The notes under the pieces: model-generated
What the model was told of the DNA's origin: nothing
The model's input: only the letters and a program-made list of their open reading frames with translations
Databases searched by the model: none
Program-made: the position numbers and the translations under genes
Part shown: positions 1-7,058 of the stretch, in pieces
Layout of the letters: every line of letters begins with the position of its first letter
Numbering within the stretch: the stretch's first letter is position 1
Source: Desulfatibacillum aliphaticivorans DSM 15576
Lineage (GTDB): Bacteria; Desulfobacterota; Desulfobacteria; Desulfobacterales; Desulfatibacillaceae
Direction of reading: 5' to 3'
NCBI RefSeq assembly: GCF_000429905.1
Contig: NZ_AUCT01000010.1
Coordinates: 142,580-206,579, forward strand
DNA length: 64,000 nucleotides

Positions 1-1
1 T

Positions 2-298
2 TTGAACAATGCCTTTGCAGCCGTAGAGGATGGAGGGAAAATTGAAATCCATATCAACTCCGTCAGGGACGACCAAGTGGCGGTTCGGATTGAAGACAAT
101 GGTTGCGGCATGCCTCCAGAGCACATGAAATTAATTTTCGAGCCTTTTTTTTCCACCAAAGGAAGAAAGGGAACCGGACTGGGTTTGTCCATAACCTATG
201 GCATCATCAAAAAACTGAAAGGTTCCATAGAGGTAGACAGTCAGGAAGGAATAGGAACCACCTTTGTTGTAACCCTGCCTGTGAAAAGGCCTGCCTGA
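2..298 (+). CDS. Sensor histidine kinase, C-terminal ATPase domain (5' end outside the window)
   Basis: This is the last 98 residues of a two-component sensor kinase; the frame is open to the left edge, so the start and sensor domains lie outside. The visible part is the GHKL ATPase lid region: a G1 box with DNGCGMP near residue 33, an F box with IFEPFFSTKG near residue 45, and a G2 box GTGLGLSI near residue 58. It would autophosphorylate a histidine and pass the phosphate to a response regulator. The receiver gene 43 bp downstream on the same strand is the obvious partner candidate. Domain identity is certain; the signal sensed cannot be known from this fragment. Confidence 0.93.
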   Translation: MNNAFAAVEDGGKIEIHINSVRDDQVAVRIEDNGCGMPPEHMKLIFEPFFSTKGRKGTGLGLSITYGIIKKLKGSIEVDSQEGIGTTFVVTLPVKRPA

Positions 299-341
299 TT
301 GTCGGGAGACAAAGGATTCACCTGTCTGACAGGAGAAAATC

Positions 342-716
342 ATGCGTATATTACTGGTGGATGACGAAGTGGAACTGGTTTCAGCCATGGCTGAACGTCT
401 GAACATGCGCGGGGTCAATGCAGATTATGTCACCTGCGGCAAATCCGCCGTTGAAAAGGCCCGGGAATGTCATTACGACGTGATGGTCGTCGACCTGAGA
501 ATGCCCGGCATGGACGGCATAGAAGTCATGAAGCTCGTCAAGGAAATTAGCCCGGACACGGGTTTCGTCTTCCTGACCGGCTACGGCTCCGAGGAGCAAA
601 AGTCAGCCAGCGAAGCGGCCGGCGCCAATTGTTACCTGATGAAGCCGGTCAAAATCAGTTTGTTAATGGAAAAAATCGATGCGGCGGCTCAAGCCGCATG
701 TACATTGTCTGAATAA
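342..716 (+). CDS. Single-domain response regulator (CheY-like receiver)
   Basis: A 124-residue stand-alone receiver domain. Acidic residues sit in LLVDDEVE at residues 5-11, the phospho-acceptor Asp is in VVDLRMPGMDG near residue 51, the Thr is in FLTGYGS near residue 79 and the Lys is in LMKPVK near residue 102. There is no output domain, so it must act by protein contact or as a phosphorelay shuttle. A Shine-Dalgarno (ACAGGAG) lies about 7 bases before the ATG. It follows the kinase fragment and is followed within 11 bp by a HisKA protein, so the group probably forms one phosphorelay operon. Confidence 0.92.
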   Translation: MRILLVDDEVELVSAMAERLNMRGVNADYVTCGKSAVEKARECHYDVMVVDLRMPGMDGIEVMKLVKEISPDTGFVFLTGYGSEEQKSASEAAGANCYLMKPVKISLLMEKIDAAAQAACTLSE

Positions 717-727
717 GGATGGTTAGG

Positions 728-1378
728 ATGCCTGATAACTCGGATAGGGAGAGCGCAGTCCTGTTCGGCAAAGTAACAGCCAACATCTCCCATGAAATCA
801 AGAATTCCCTGGCGATTATAAAAGAAATCGCCGGCCTGCAAGGCGACCTCCTGTTGGCTGCAGAGCAAGGCCGCACCCTGGATCCGGCCCGCATGAAAAG
901 CCTGGCGGACCGAATTGTAAAACAGGTTGAAAAGGCCGACCTCGTTGTCAAACGCATGAACCGGTTCGCCCATACAGTGGATCTGTGCAAAAAAACAGTG
1001 GACATCGGAGAAGAGATCCGTTTTATAATCGTATTGATAGACAGGTTGTTTCAGATGCGGGGGGTCCTTCTTCACGCCCATGTTCCGTCTGATCCCGTTC
1101 AAGTGGAAACCGACCCTTTCAGGCTGGTCTCTGCGGTGATCACCTGCATGCAAATTTTTTTGGACTGCTTGGGCAAGGGAAGAGAGTTGAACATCCATGT
1201 CCAACCTCATGAAGGAGGCGCCATGTTGGGATTTGATGCTGGCGAGGATGATCCGGAACTTCCTCCCACTTGCCAGGCGACTATTCAATGCGCCCTGCAA
1301 GGCATGGGAGCGGAAGTCCTCGTCCCCGGGAATACCTACTCCATGGAGTTGATTATTCCCGCCCTGATGGCGGCATAG
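728..1378 (+). CDS. HisKA-domain protein without a recognisable ATPase domain (possible phosphotransfer protein)
   Basis: A 216-residue protein with a HisKA-type H box, ANISHEIKNSLAII, near residues 18-31. The helical region continues to about residue 95. Where a kinase would carry N, G1, F and G2 boxes this protein shows none: there is no DxGxG and no GLGL motif in the C-terminal 110 residues, although the fold may be kept as a degenerate ATPase domain. It may serve as a histidine phosphotransfer or dimerisation protein for the receivers on each side. The start at 728 is preferred over the in-frame ATG at 719 because AAGGA (715-719) then lies 8 bases upstream. Function is inferred. Confidence 0.7.
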   Translation: MPDNSDRESAVLFGKVTANISHEIKNSLAIIKEIAGLQGDLLLAAEQGRTLDPARMKSLADRIVKQVEKADLVVKRMNRFAHTVDLCKKTVDIGEEIRFIIVLIDRLFQMRGVLLHAHVPSDPVQVETDPFRLVSAVITCMQIFLDCLGKGRELNIHVQPHEGGAMLGFDAGEDDPELPPTCQATIQCALQGMGAEVLVPGNTYSMELIIPALMAA

Positions 1379-1408
1379 ATACAGATTTCATAATAAGGAG
1401 CAAATTCA

Positions 1409-1840
1409 ATGAGCCAAGGTAAAGTGCTGTTAGTGGATGATAACGAGGATTTTTTGGACATCCTCTCCGAGAGAATCACTTCCAAAGGGCTTGAAGTGGA
1501 AACCGCGGAAAGCGGGACCGCAGCCCTTGCCAACCCCAGCCTGGGATCCTACGACGCCGTTATCCTGGACTTGGTCATGCCCGGAATGGACGGAATTGAA
1601 ACCCTGAAAAAAATGCTGGCCGCCAATCCCGAGCTTCAGGTCATCCTGATGACCGGCCACGCCTCCCTGGAAAAGGGCATTGAAGCGGTAAAGCTGGGCG
1701 CCATGGATTTTTTGGAAAAGCCCGCCGAAATCCAATCCCTTATGGAAAAAATCAAGGAAGCCCAGGCAAAAAAAATGCTTTTGGTGGAAAAAAAGAACGA
1801 AGACAAAATCCGCGAAATCGTTTTCACCAAAGGCTGGTAA
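1409..1840 (+). CDS. Response regulator receiver protein with short C-terminal tail
   Basis: A 143-residue protein with one receiver domain. The acidic pair is in LLVDDNED near residue 9, the phospho-acceptor Asp is in VILDLVMPGMDG near residue 53, the Thr is in LMTGHAS near residue 82 and the Lys is in FLEKPAE near residue 105. A charged tail of about 25 residues (rich in Lys and Glu) follows and is not a DNA-binding domain. TAAGGAG sits about 8 bases before the ATG. It is the last gene before a strong terminator, so it closes the operon that begins with the left-edge kinase. Confidence 0.9.
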   Translation: MSQGKVLLVDDNEDFLDILSERITSKGLEVETAESGTAALANPSLGSYDAVILDLVMPGMDGIETLKKMLAANPELQVILMTGHASLEKGIEAVKLGAMDFLEKPAEIQSLMEKIKEAQAKKMLLVEKKNEDKIREIVFTKGW

Positions 1841-1854
1841 ACAGGTTTATAGAA

Positions 1855-1892
1855 ACGCCCCGCCTATTGCCATGCAACGCGGGGCGTTTTTA
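1855..1892 (+). terminator. Rho-independent terminator of the two-component operon
   Basis: A perfect 9-bp stem, ACGCCCCGC (1855-1863) pairing with GCGGGGCGT (1879-1887), is followed by a run of T. It lies 15 bp after the receiver stop codon and ends the operon before the B12 unit. Confidence 0.9.
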
Positions 1893-2018
1893 GTCCCCTC
1901 CTTTAAACCGCGCTGTTGACAGCGGCTTTTCGCCTTTTATCCGCCGCACCCTTTGTTCAAATCCTGTCCTGGATATTATGCTGTTTTTCAGCTCCATGCT
2001 GACTTAAGCCGAATCTGC

Positions 2019-2048
2019 TTGACACCCCTTTAGGCGGTATTTTATAGG
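2019..2048 (+). promoter_or_regulatory. Sigma-70-type promoter of the cobalamin unit
   Basis: A consensus -35 box TTGACA (2019-2024) is followed after 18 bases by TATAGG (2043-2048), matching four of six -10 positions. Transcription would start near 2055, just before the riboswitch P1 stem at 2059, which fits well. The spacing and -35 are visible; promoter activity is inferred. Confidence 0.6.
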
Positions 2049-2058
2049 ATTCAAATAG

Positions 2059-2220
2059 GGCGTTAGGCGCCTTCAAGGCTCCAAATGGGAAGCCGGTGTA
2101 AATCCGGCGCGGTCCCGCCGCTGTAATCGGGGACGAACGCCGCATCAGCCACTGTTTCCAACGAAATGGGAAGGCGCGGCCATTAGAAAGATCCGAAAGT
2201 CAGAAAACCTGCCTAACGCC
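2059..2220 (+). ncRNA. Cobalamin (adenosylcobalamin-type) riboswitch aptamer
   Basis: This is a complete class-I-like cobalamin aptamer. The closing P1 helix is perfect over 10 bp: GGCGTTAGGC (2059-2068) with GCCTAACGCC (2211-2220). Inside are the conserved GCCGGTGTAAATCCGGC hairpin and the CCCGCCGCTGTAA segment (about 2091-2126), the B12 box AGCCACTG (2147-2154) and GGGAAGGCGCGGC (2168-2180). It binds B12 in the 5' leader. A terminator hairpin lies between it and the receptor start, so ligand binding should stop transcription of the uptake genes when B12 is plentiful. Confidence 0.97.
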
Positions 2221-2306
2221 GGGAAGTGCATTGTTCGACGAGAGATCGACGGCGGCTTGACAGCCTCATGGCTTCCCCACGGGTGATGAAGAAGACGGGT
2301 GCAGTC

Positions 2307-2338
2307 CCCCAACCATGTTTTAGTGGTTGGGGTTTTTT
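2307..2338 (+). terminator. Riboswitch-controlled intrinsic terminator before the TonB receptor
   Basis: A perfect 9-bp stem, CCCCAACCA (2307-2315) with TGGTTGGGG (2324-2332), is followed by TTTTTT (2333-2338). It ends 19 bp before the receptor ATG, in the leader of the gene, which is the classic position for an expression-platform terminator. A Shine-Dalgarno AGGAG follows at 2345-2349. Confidence 0.92.
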
Positions 2339-2357
2339 ATTTTCAGGAGATTAAACT

Positions 2358-4466
2358 ATGAAGTTATTTGGAAATATCACCATTCAAAGAAGAACCGGAA
2401 GGTTTTTTGACCTCACTTTTTTCATAGTTTTCACTATGTTCATGAGCATTTCCCCTTTGGTTTGGGCCCAGAACGAAGAGGCGCCGGGAGAGGAAGAGAC
2501 CGCGCAAAAACAGGCAATGGAAGCCGACTACGTGCTGAACGACATGGTGGTTACCGCGCAAAGGCTGCCGGATGACTTCCGGACCGGAGACGTTGACCAG
2601 GAGAACGCCCCGTCTTTTTTCACCGTGATCCCCAGGGAACAGTTTATAGGGAAGATGGAAAACCTGGCTCAGGTCCTGAAAAAGGAGGCCGGAATCCAGG
2701 TCAAGCAGTCGGGCGGGCTAGGCAGTTTTTCCACGGTGTCTCTCAGGGGGTCTTCCAGCGACCAGGTGATGATCTACCTGGACGGCATTCTGCTGAACGA
2801 CGCCTCGGGCGGAGGCGTGGACCTTTCCAATATCAGCCTTGCCGACGTTTCCTCCATCAATGTGTATCGGGGGGTGAGCCCCGCCAGCTTCGGCAAGGCC
2901 GGGATCGGCGGCGTAATCAACATCAAGACGCTCCGCGCCCAAAAAGGGACCAAATACAACGTAGGGCTGGGCTACGGCTCCTTTGACACCAAAAAGGCCT
3001 TTGGATTCATCAATCACAAGCCGGGAAAAGCCGACTTTTTGCTCTCCGCCGATTATCTGGGCAGCGCCAACGATTTTGAGTTCAAAAATGACATGGGAAC
3101 AAGCTGGAACAAAGTGGATGACCAGATTCAAAAACGGAACAACGCCGAGTTCTACCAATACAACGTTCTGGCCAAGGCCGGCTGGGACGCCAATCGCAAC
3201 CTCCGGTTCGACCTGGTGAACCAGTACTTCTTCAAGGACCAGAACCTGCCTAACTGGATTAACATGGAGACGGCGTCCACCAATCTCACCACCTCCCGGA
3301 ACATCACCACCATGCGATTGGGGCTGAATAACGTCACGCCTCTGGCGCTCAATACGGCCGCCAGCATCAGTTACAGCGACAAGGAGGAAAAATACGACGA
3401 CCAGGAAGGCTCCGTGGGGCTCGGCAAGCAGTTGAACAAATACAACACCCAGCGATGGACCGGCGATCTGTATACGGAATGGATCTCCGACTACAACATT
3501 CTGGCCGCCAAAATGGAATATCAGCACGAAGACTACAGCCCCGAGGATTTGTTGCAGGAGGATGACCCTCGTGACAGCAACCGGGACTATATAGTGGCCA
3601 CCCTCCAGGACACCCTGATGCTGCTCTCGCAACGGGTTATTCTCACCCCGGCCGTGCGCTACGCCTGGTTGGATGACGAACTGGAATCGGGAACGACCGT
3701 GTGGGGCTCCCAGTTGGAAAAAAGCGAACGCAAGGACGAATACTGGATGCCCCAATGCGGCCTTAAGGTCAAACCCTGGGAATGGATCAGCCTGAAAGCC
3801 AACGCGGCCCAATATGTTCGCGAGCCTTCGTTTTTCGAATTGTTCGGCGACAGGGGCTTTTTCATCGGAAACGAGGAGTTGGAGGCGGAAAAGGGAACCA
3901 ATTTTGATGTGGGATTTGAAGTGAATTACCTGACGGGCTGGACGCTCATCAATCGGGTGTATATTTCCAGCGCCTACTTCAAAAACGACGTGGATGACCT
4001 CATCACCCGCATATACGACTCCCGGGGAGTAGGCAAATCCGTCAACATTTCCGAATCCGAAATCACTGGAGTGGAAAGCCAGGCCGCCGCCGATTTCCTG
4101 AACCTGTTCACGGTTTCAGGAAACGCCACGTGGCAGGACGCGGTCAACGCCAGCGAGATTTCCACCTTCAACAACAAAAAGCTGCCCGGGCGTTACGAAT
4201 GGGCGACTTCGGGCAAAGTGGAATTCCATTACAAGGGTTTTAAAATCTACAGCGAATACTTTTACGAGGCGGGTAATTTTTACGACGCCGCCAACTTATT
4301 GGAAGCGCCGGAAAAAAAGGAACTGAATGCTGGCGCGGCATACCTGTTCAAGGGATTTTCCATTGAACTGCAAGGTAAAAACCTCAGGGACAAGCGTTAC
4401 GAGGATTATAACGGCTATCCCCTGCCCGGCAGGGCCTACTACCTGACCATAAAGTTTGAGGGATAA
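2358..4466 (+). CDS. TonB-dependent outer-membrane receptor, BtuB-like (cobalamin or corrinoid uptake)
   Basis: A 702-residue outer-membrane gated channel. Residues 1-38 form a signal peptide with an extended N-region and a hydrophobic core, ending at VWAQ. A TonB-box-like DMVVTAQR (about residues 65-72) precedes the plug domain, which contains VSLRGSSSDQVMIYLDGI near residues 128-145 and GGVINIK near residue 195. The rest is a long beta barrel ending in the usual aromatic strand (YYLTIKF) before the last Glu-Gly. Its size is close to other BtuB-type receptors. The cobalamin riboswitch directly upstream is the main evidence for B12 or another corrinoid as substrate. TonB, ExbBD and BtuCDF are not in this window. 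Confidence 0.9.
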   Translation: MKLFGNITIQRRTGRFFDLTFFIVFTMFMSISPLVWAQNEEAPGEEETAQKQAMEADYVLNDMVVTAQRLPDDFRTGDVDQENAPSFFTVIPREQFIGKMENLAQVLKKEAGIQVKQSGGLGSFSTVSLRGSSSDQVMIYLDGILLNDASGGGVDLSNISLADVSSINVYRGVSPASFGKAGIGGVINIKTLRAQKGTKYNVGLGYGSFDTKKAFGFINHKPGKADFLLSADYLGSANDFEFKNDMGTSWNKVDDQIQKRNNAEFYQYNVLAKAGWDANRNLRFDLVNQYFFKDQNLPNWINMETASTNLTTSRNITTMRLGLNNVTPLALNTAASISYSDKEEKYDDQEGSVGLGKQLNKYNTQRWTGDLYTEWISDYNILAAKMEYQHEDYSPEDLLQEDDPRDSNRDYIVATLQDTLMLLSQRVILTPAVRYAWLDDELESGTTVWGSQLEKSERKDEYWMPQCGLKVKPWEWISLKANAAQYVREPSFFELFGDRGFFIGNEELEAEKGTNFDVGFEVNYLTGWTLINRVYISSAYFKNDVDDLITRIYDSRGVGKSVNISESEITGVESQAAADFLNLFTVSGNATWQDAVNASEISTFNNKKLPGRYEWATSGKVEFHYKGFKIYSEYFYEAGNFYDAANLLEAPEKKELNAGAAYLFKGFSIELQGKNLRDKRYEDYNGYPLPGRAYYLTIKFEG

Positions 4467-4537
4467 TTTTGTAAATCGGCATAAGGAGCGGTGACATTAA
4501 CAGGCCCCATAGGCCTACCAAATACGAGGGGAAGGAT

Positions 4538-6205
4538 ATGATGGAAAAATTTTTGTCCCAATTTCATGGTTTGTTCTGCGTTTTAATACTATTAGCCGCT
4601 GGACAGGCCTATGCCGCCGGCCAACAGGCGGTGGTCCAGACCACGGCTTCCACCTGGGACAGCGCAGCCCACGCCGTCATTGACGTCAATCCGACACTGG
4701 GCGCCAGAGACGCGAACGTGGACTTGTTTCCCACCGACACCAGCGATTGGATCATACGCTCTTACGGACAGTACTTTTATCTTATCGGCAGATACTACAC
4801 GGACAGCCTGACCAAGTTCGCTATCGGCGCCCCTGAGGATCCCATTTATCAAGTTTCTGTTCTGCCTGACGGGCTTGCCAGCGGCAACCCCCACGACATG
4901 ATTTTCCTGAACGCGGGAAAAGCCTACATGCCCATGTATGAAACGGACAAATGCTGGATCGTCAATCCCCAGGACGGGACAAAAACAGGAGAAATCGACC
5001 TGTCCGCCTATGATGACGGCGACGGCGTTCCGGAAATGCACACCGGCGTGATTGTGGACGGCAAACTGTTTTTGCTCCTGCAACAATTGGATCGAGACAA
5101 TAGCTGGGCTCCCTACAGCGCCTCCTACGTCGCCGTAATCGACACGGCCACGGGCCAGGAAATCGACACCAACGGAGACCCTTTGACGCCCAATGGCATT
5201 GTCCTGAACGGCGCCAATCCCCAGGTCATTCAATACCTGCCTGAAAACAACACCATCTACATCGCCGCTACTGGAAAGTACCCCGGCTCCAGCATCGACA
5301 GCCCCATGCTGTATGCAGGGGGAATTTTCACCCTGGATCCTGACGCCTACACCGTAACCAAGCTCATAGATGACGGCCCCGACGGCCCCGACGGCAGCCA
5401 TCCTTACGGCGCCTTTTCCGGCCTGGCTGTTGTGAGCCCGGAAAAAGGCTATTTTGTGGGATACAAAGGCTGGGGGGACAATGTGTTTCAGGCCTTCAAC
5501 CCCACCACCGGTGCGGTTGGCGATGTGGTGACGGGCCTGGAAGGGAAGTCCCTGGCCGGAAACGAAACCGGCGCAGCCATGGATGAAAACGGACTGGTTT
5601 GGCTCTCCTCGAGCGGAACGGACCACACTGTATTCATTATCGACCCCGCCGACGATTCTGTGGAGGACCAGGTGGACACGAACCTGAACCCCGGCAGCAT
5701 TGCCTTCTGCCCGCCCACCATCTGGGAAGGCAGCAACCAAATCAACGCAGCCACCGGAACCGGAAACTTAAGCGCGTCCAGCGACATTGGAACCATTGCG
5801 GATATTACAGCGTATAAGACGACCGACTTTCCCAACGCAGGCGACGCCCCGTCCCTGCCCTTTGTGGACGGCTTAATCGGCGTGACCGTAGAAGGAGTTG
5901 CAGCCGGGTCAGACGTGGATGTAACCATCACCTTCCCCACGCCCAGGCAGTCCGACGCAGTCTATTACAAACTTGACGCTGCAGGCGACTTTTATGCATT
6001 CCCCACGGATAGAATCACCATCGTGGACAACAACACCATTATCCTGACTTTGACGGACGGAGGAATTGGAGATACGGACGGGGTCGCCAACGGGACCATT
6101 GTGGACCCGGGGGGATACGCCATGACCGCTCCGGAAAATCCCAAATCCACCGGAGGCGATGACGACGACGATTCCGGTTGTTTTATCCGGTCTCTCAAGT
6201 TCTAA
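4538..6205 (+). CDS. Secreted beta-propeller protein with choice-of-anchor-U-like domain; possible BtuG-like B12-binding partner
   Basis: A 555-residue exported protein. Residues 1-26 form a signal peptide (hydrophobic core, AYA-A cleavage site). Residues 40-400 read as repeated propeller blades: short motifs with IDTATGQEIDTNGDP, FTLDPDAYTVTKL and FNPTTGAVGDVV. Residues about 435-530 resemble a choice-of-anchor U domain (VTITFP, YYKLDAAG, LTLTDGGIGDTDG, ANGTIVDPGG). A poly-Asp linker then leads to a very short tail with GCFI. It lies 71 bp after the receptor inside the B12-controlled unit. In Bacteroidetes, BtuG is a surface propeller that caps BtuB; a similar role is inferred here, not shown. 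A plain surface propeller of other function is the alternative. Confidence 0.65.
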   Translation: MMEKFLSQFHGLFCVLILLAAGQAYAAGQQAVVQTTASTWDSAAHAVIDVNPTLGARDANVDLFPTDTSDWIIRSYGQYFYLIGRYYTDSLTKFAIGAPEDPIYQVSVLPDGLASGNPHDMIFLNAGKAYMPMYETDKCWIVNPQDGTKTGEIDLSAYDDGDGVPEMHTGVIVDGKLFLLLQQLDRDNSWAPYSASYVAVIDTATGQEIDTNGDPLTPNGIVLNGANPQVIQYLPENNTIYIAATGKYPGSSIDSPMLYAGGIFTLDPDAYTVTKLIDDGPDGPDGSHPYGAFSGLAVVSPEKGYFVGYKGWGDNVFQAFNPTTGAVGDVVTGLEGKSLAGNETGAAMDENGLVWLSSSGTDHTVFIIDPADDSVEDQVDTNLNPGSIAFCPPTIWEGSNQINAATGTGNLSASSDIGTIADITAYKTTDFPNAGDAPSLPFVDGLIGVTVEGVAAGSDVDVTITFPTPRQSDAVYYKLDAAGDFYAFPTDRITIVDNNTIILTLTDGGIGDTDGVANGTIVDPGGYAMTAPENPKSTGGDDDDDSGCFIRSLKF

Positions 6206-6224
6206 ACCCAAAGCGCCAATGCAT

Positions 6225-6259
6225 GAGGCCGGCCTTTTTTCGAGGCCGGCCTCTTTTTT
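6225..6259. terminator. Bidirectional terminator between convergent genes
   Basis: GAGGCCGGCC (6225-6234) pairs perfectly with GGCCGGCCTC (6244-6253), followed by TTTTTT on the + strand. It starts 20 bp after the propeller gene stop and its right edge touches the stop of the convergent gene. The minus strand has a weaker T run, so use in both directions is likely but less certain. Confidence 0.85.
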
Positions 6260-6909
6260 CAGGCAATTCGCGCCAGACGGGCGTTGGCGGCCTCCAGGTC
6301 GAAAAAACCGGGGTCAAAGTCCCTGCCGACCCATTGCGCCATAACATCATGGGCGGGATGCCTTTCGTCCCGAAGCGCTTCCAACAGATCGAAATACCTA
6401 AAGATCCCGCCAATGTTTTCGGGAGGGTTGGCCCGAGCGCCGGCCGTGCACACAGGATAGCGGGTTTCATGCTCCAGGGCGCTGATATCCTCCACCAGCA
6501 CCTCCAGGCGCCAGTTGTCTCCCGGGTCGTATTCATAGACAAAACGTTTACCGGGTCTGGCGGCGACGTGAGATAAACGCACGTCCTGCTCTCCGATCAT
6601 GCCGGCATCATTATCCGGGGCTGGAATGCCGTAAATTTTGCCTCCAATGGAAAAACGGTGCTGGTGGGTTCCGGACCAGCCCATGATGGACAAAACTATC
6701 TGATGCAATTTATTTAAAGTGGTGTCGCTGGTAACCTGCAAACGCCGCCAAATATGGGGATCCGCCCCCATGAGAGTGATTTTTAAATCATAGACGCGGC
6801 GCAGTTCAGTGACTTTATTGGCAGAAGGCATCCGAAAAAACTCCAAACGGTTCAAATAATCGCTATTCGCCATCCTCTCAATCGGTGGCGGAACTTTGCG
6901 CTCACGCAT
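6259..6909 (-). CDS. Plasmid pRiA4b ORF-3-like family protein
   Basis: A 216-residue protein. Residues about 40-200 match the pRiA4b ORF-3-like family: YDLKITLMGADPHIWRR near residue 40, LNKLHQIVLSIMGWSGTHQHRF near residue 67, and a C-terminal YEYDPGDNWRLEV near residue 123 followed by a CTAGARANPPE segment. The family is widespread in bacteria and often travels with mobile elements, but its biochemical role is not established. It may really start at the inner Met 13 or Met 27, since the first residues are not part of the family. It is monocistronic and convergent with the B12 unit. Confidence 0.82.
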   Translation of the reverse strand: MRERKVPPPIERMANSDYLNRLEFFRMPSANKVTELRRVYDLKITLMGADPHIWRRLQVTSDTTLNKLHQIVLSIMGWSGTHQHRFSIGGKIYGIPAPDNDAGMIGEQDVRLSHVAARPGKRFVYEYDPGDNWRLEVLVEDISALEHETRYPVCTAGARANPPENIGGIFRYFDLLEALRDERHPAHDVMAQWVGRDFDPGFFDLEAANARLARIA

Positions 6910-6956
6910 TATGTTGCAAGAATTCGGCCAGATAAGAAAAAACCGAAAAGAATCGT

Positions 6957-6986
6957 TTGACTACACCCCGTGCAGTAGAGTATTTT
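6957..6986 (+). promoter_or_regulatory. Possible promoter of the PAS kinase gene
   Basis: TTGACT (6957-6962) and TATTTT (6981-6986) are separated by 18 bases, a reasonable sigma-70 arrangement. It lies about 70 bases before the preferred ATG at 7059. Confidence 0.4.
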
Positions 6987-7058
6987 CTAGCCCAACGATC
7001 ATCTATATGAGTTCGCTTGAATAAACCCCTTGGTACAATGTCACGGAAGCACCCAAAC

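Noticed and set aside
2718..3812. Long open frame antisense to the TonB receptor
   Set aside because: It mirrors a well-supported gene in GC-rich sequence and has no ribosome site or family motif.
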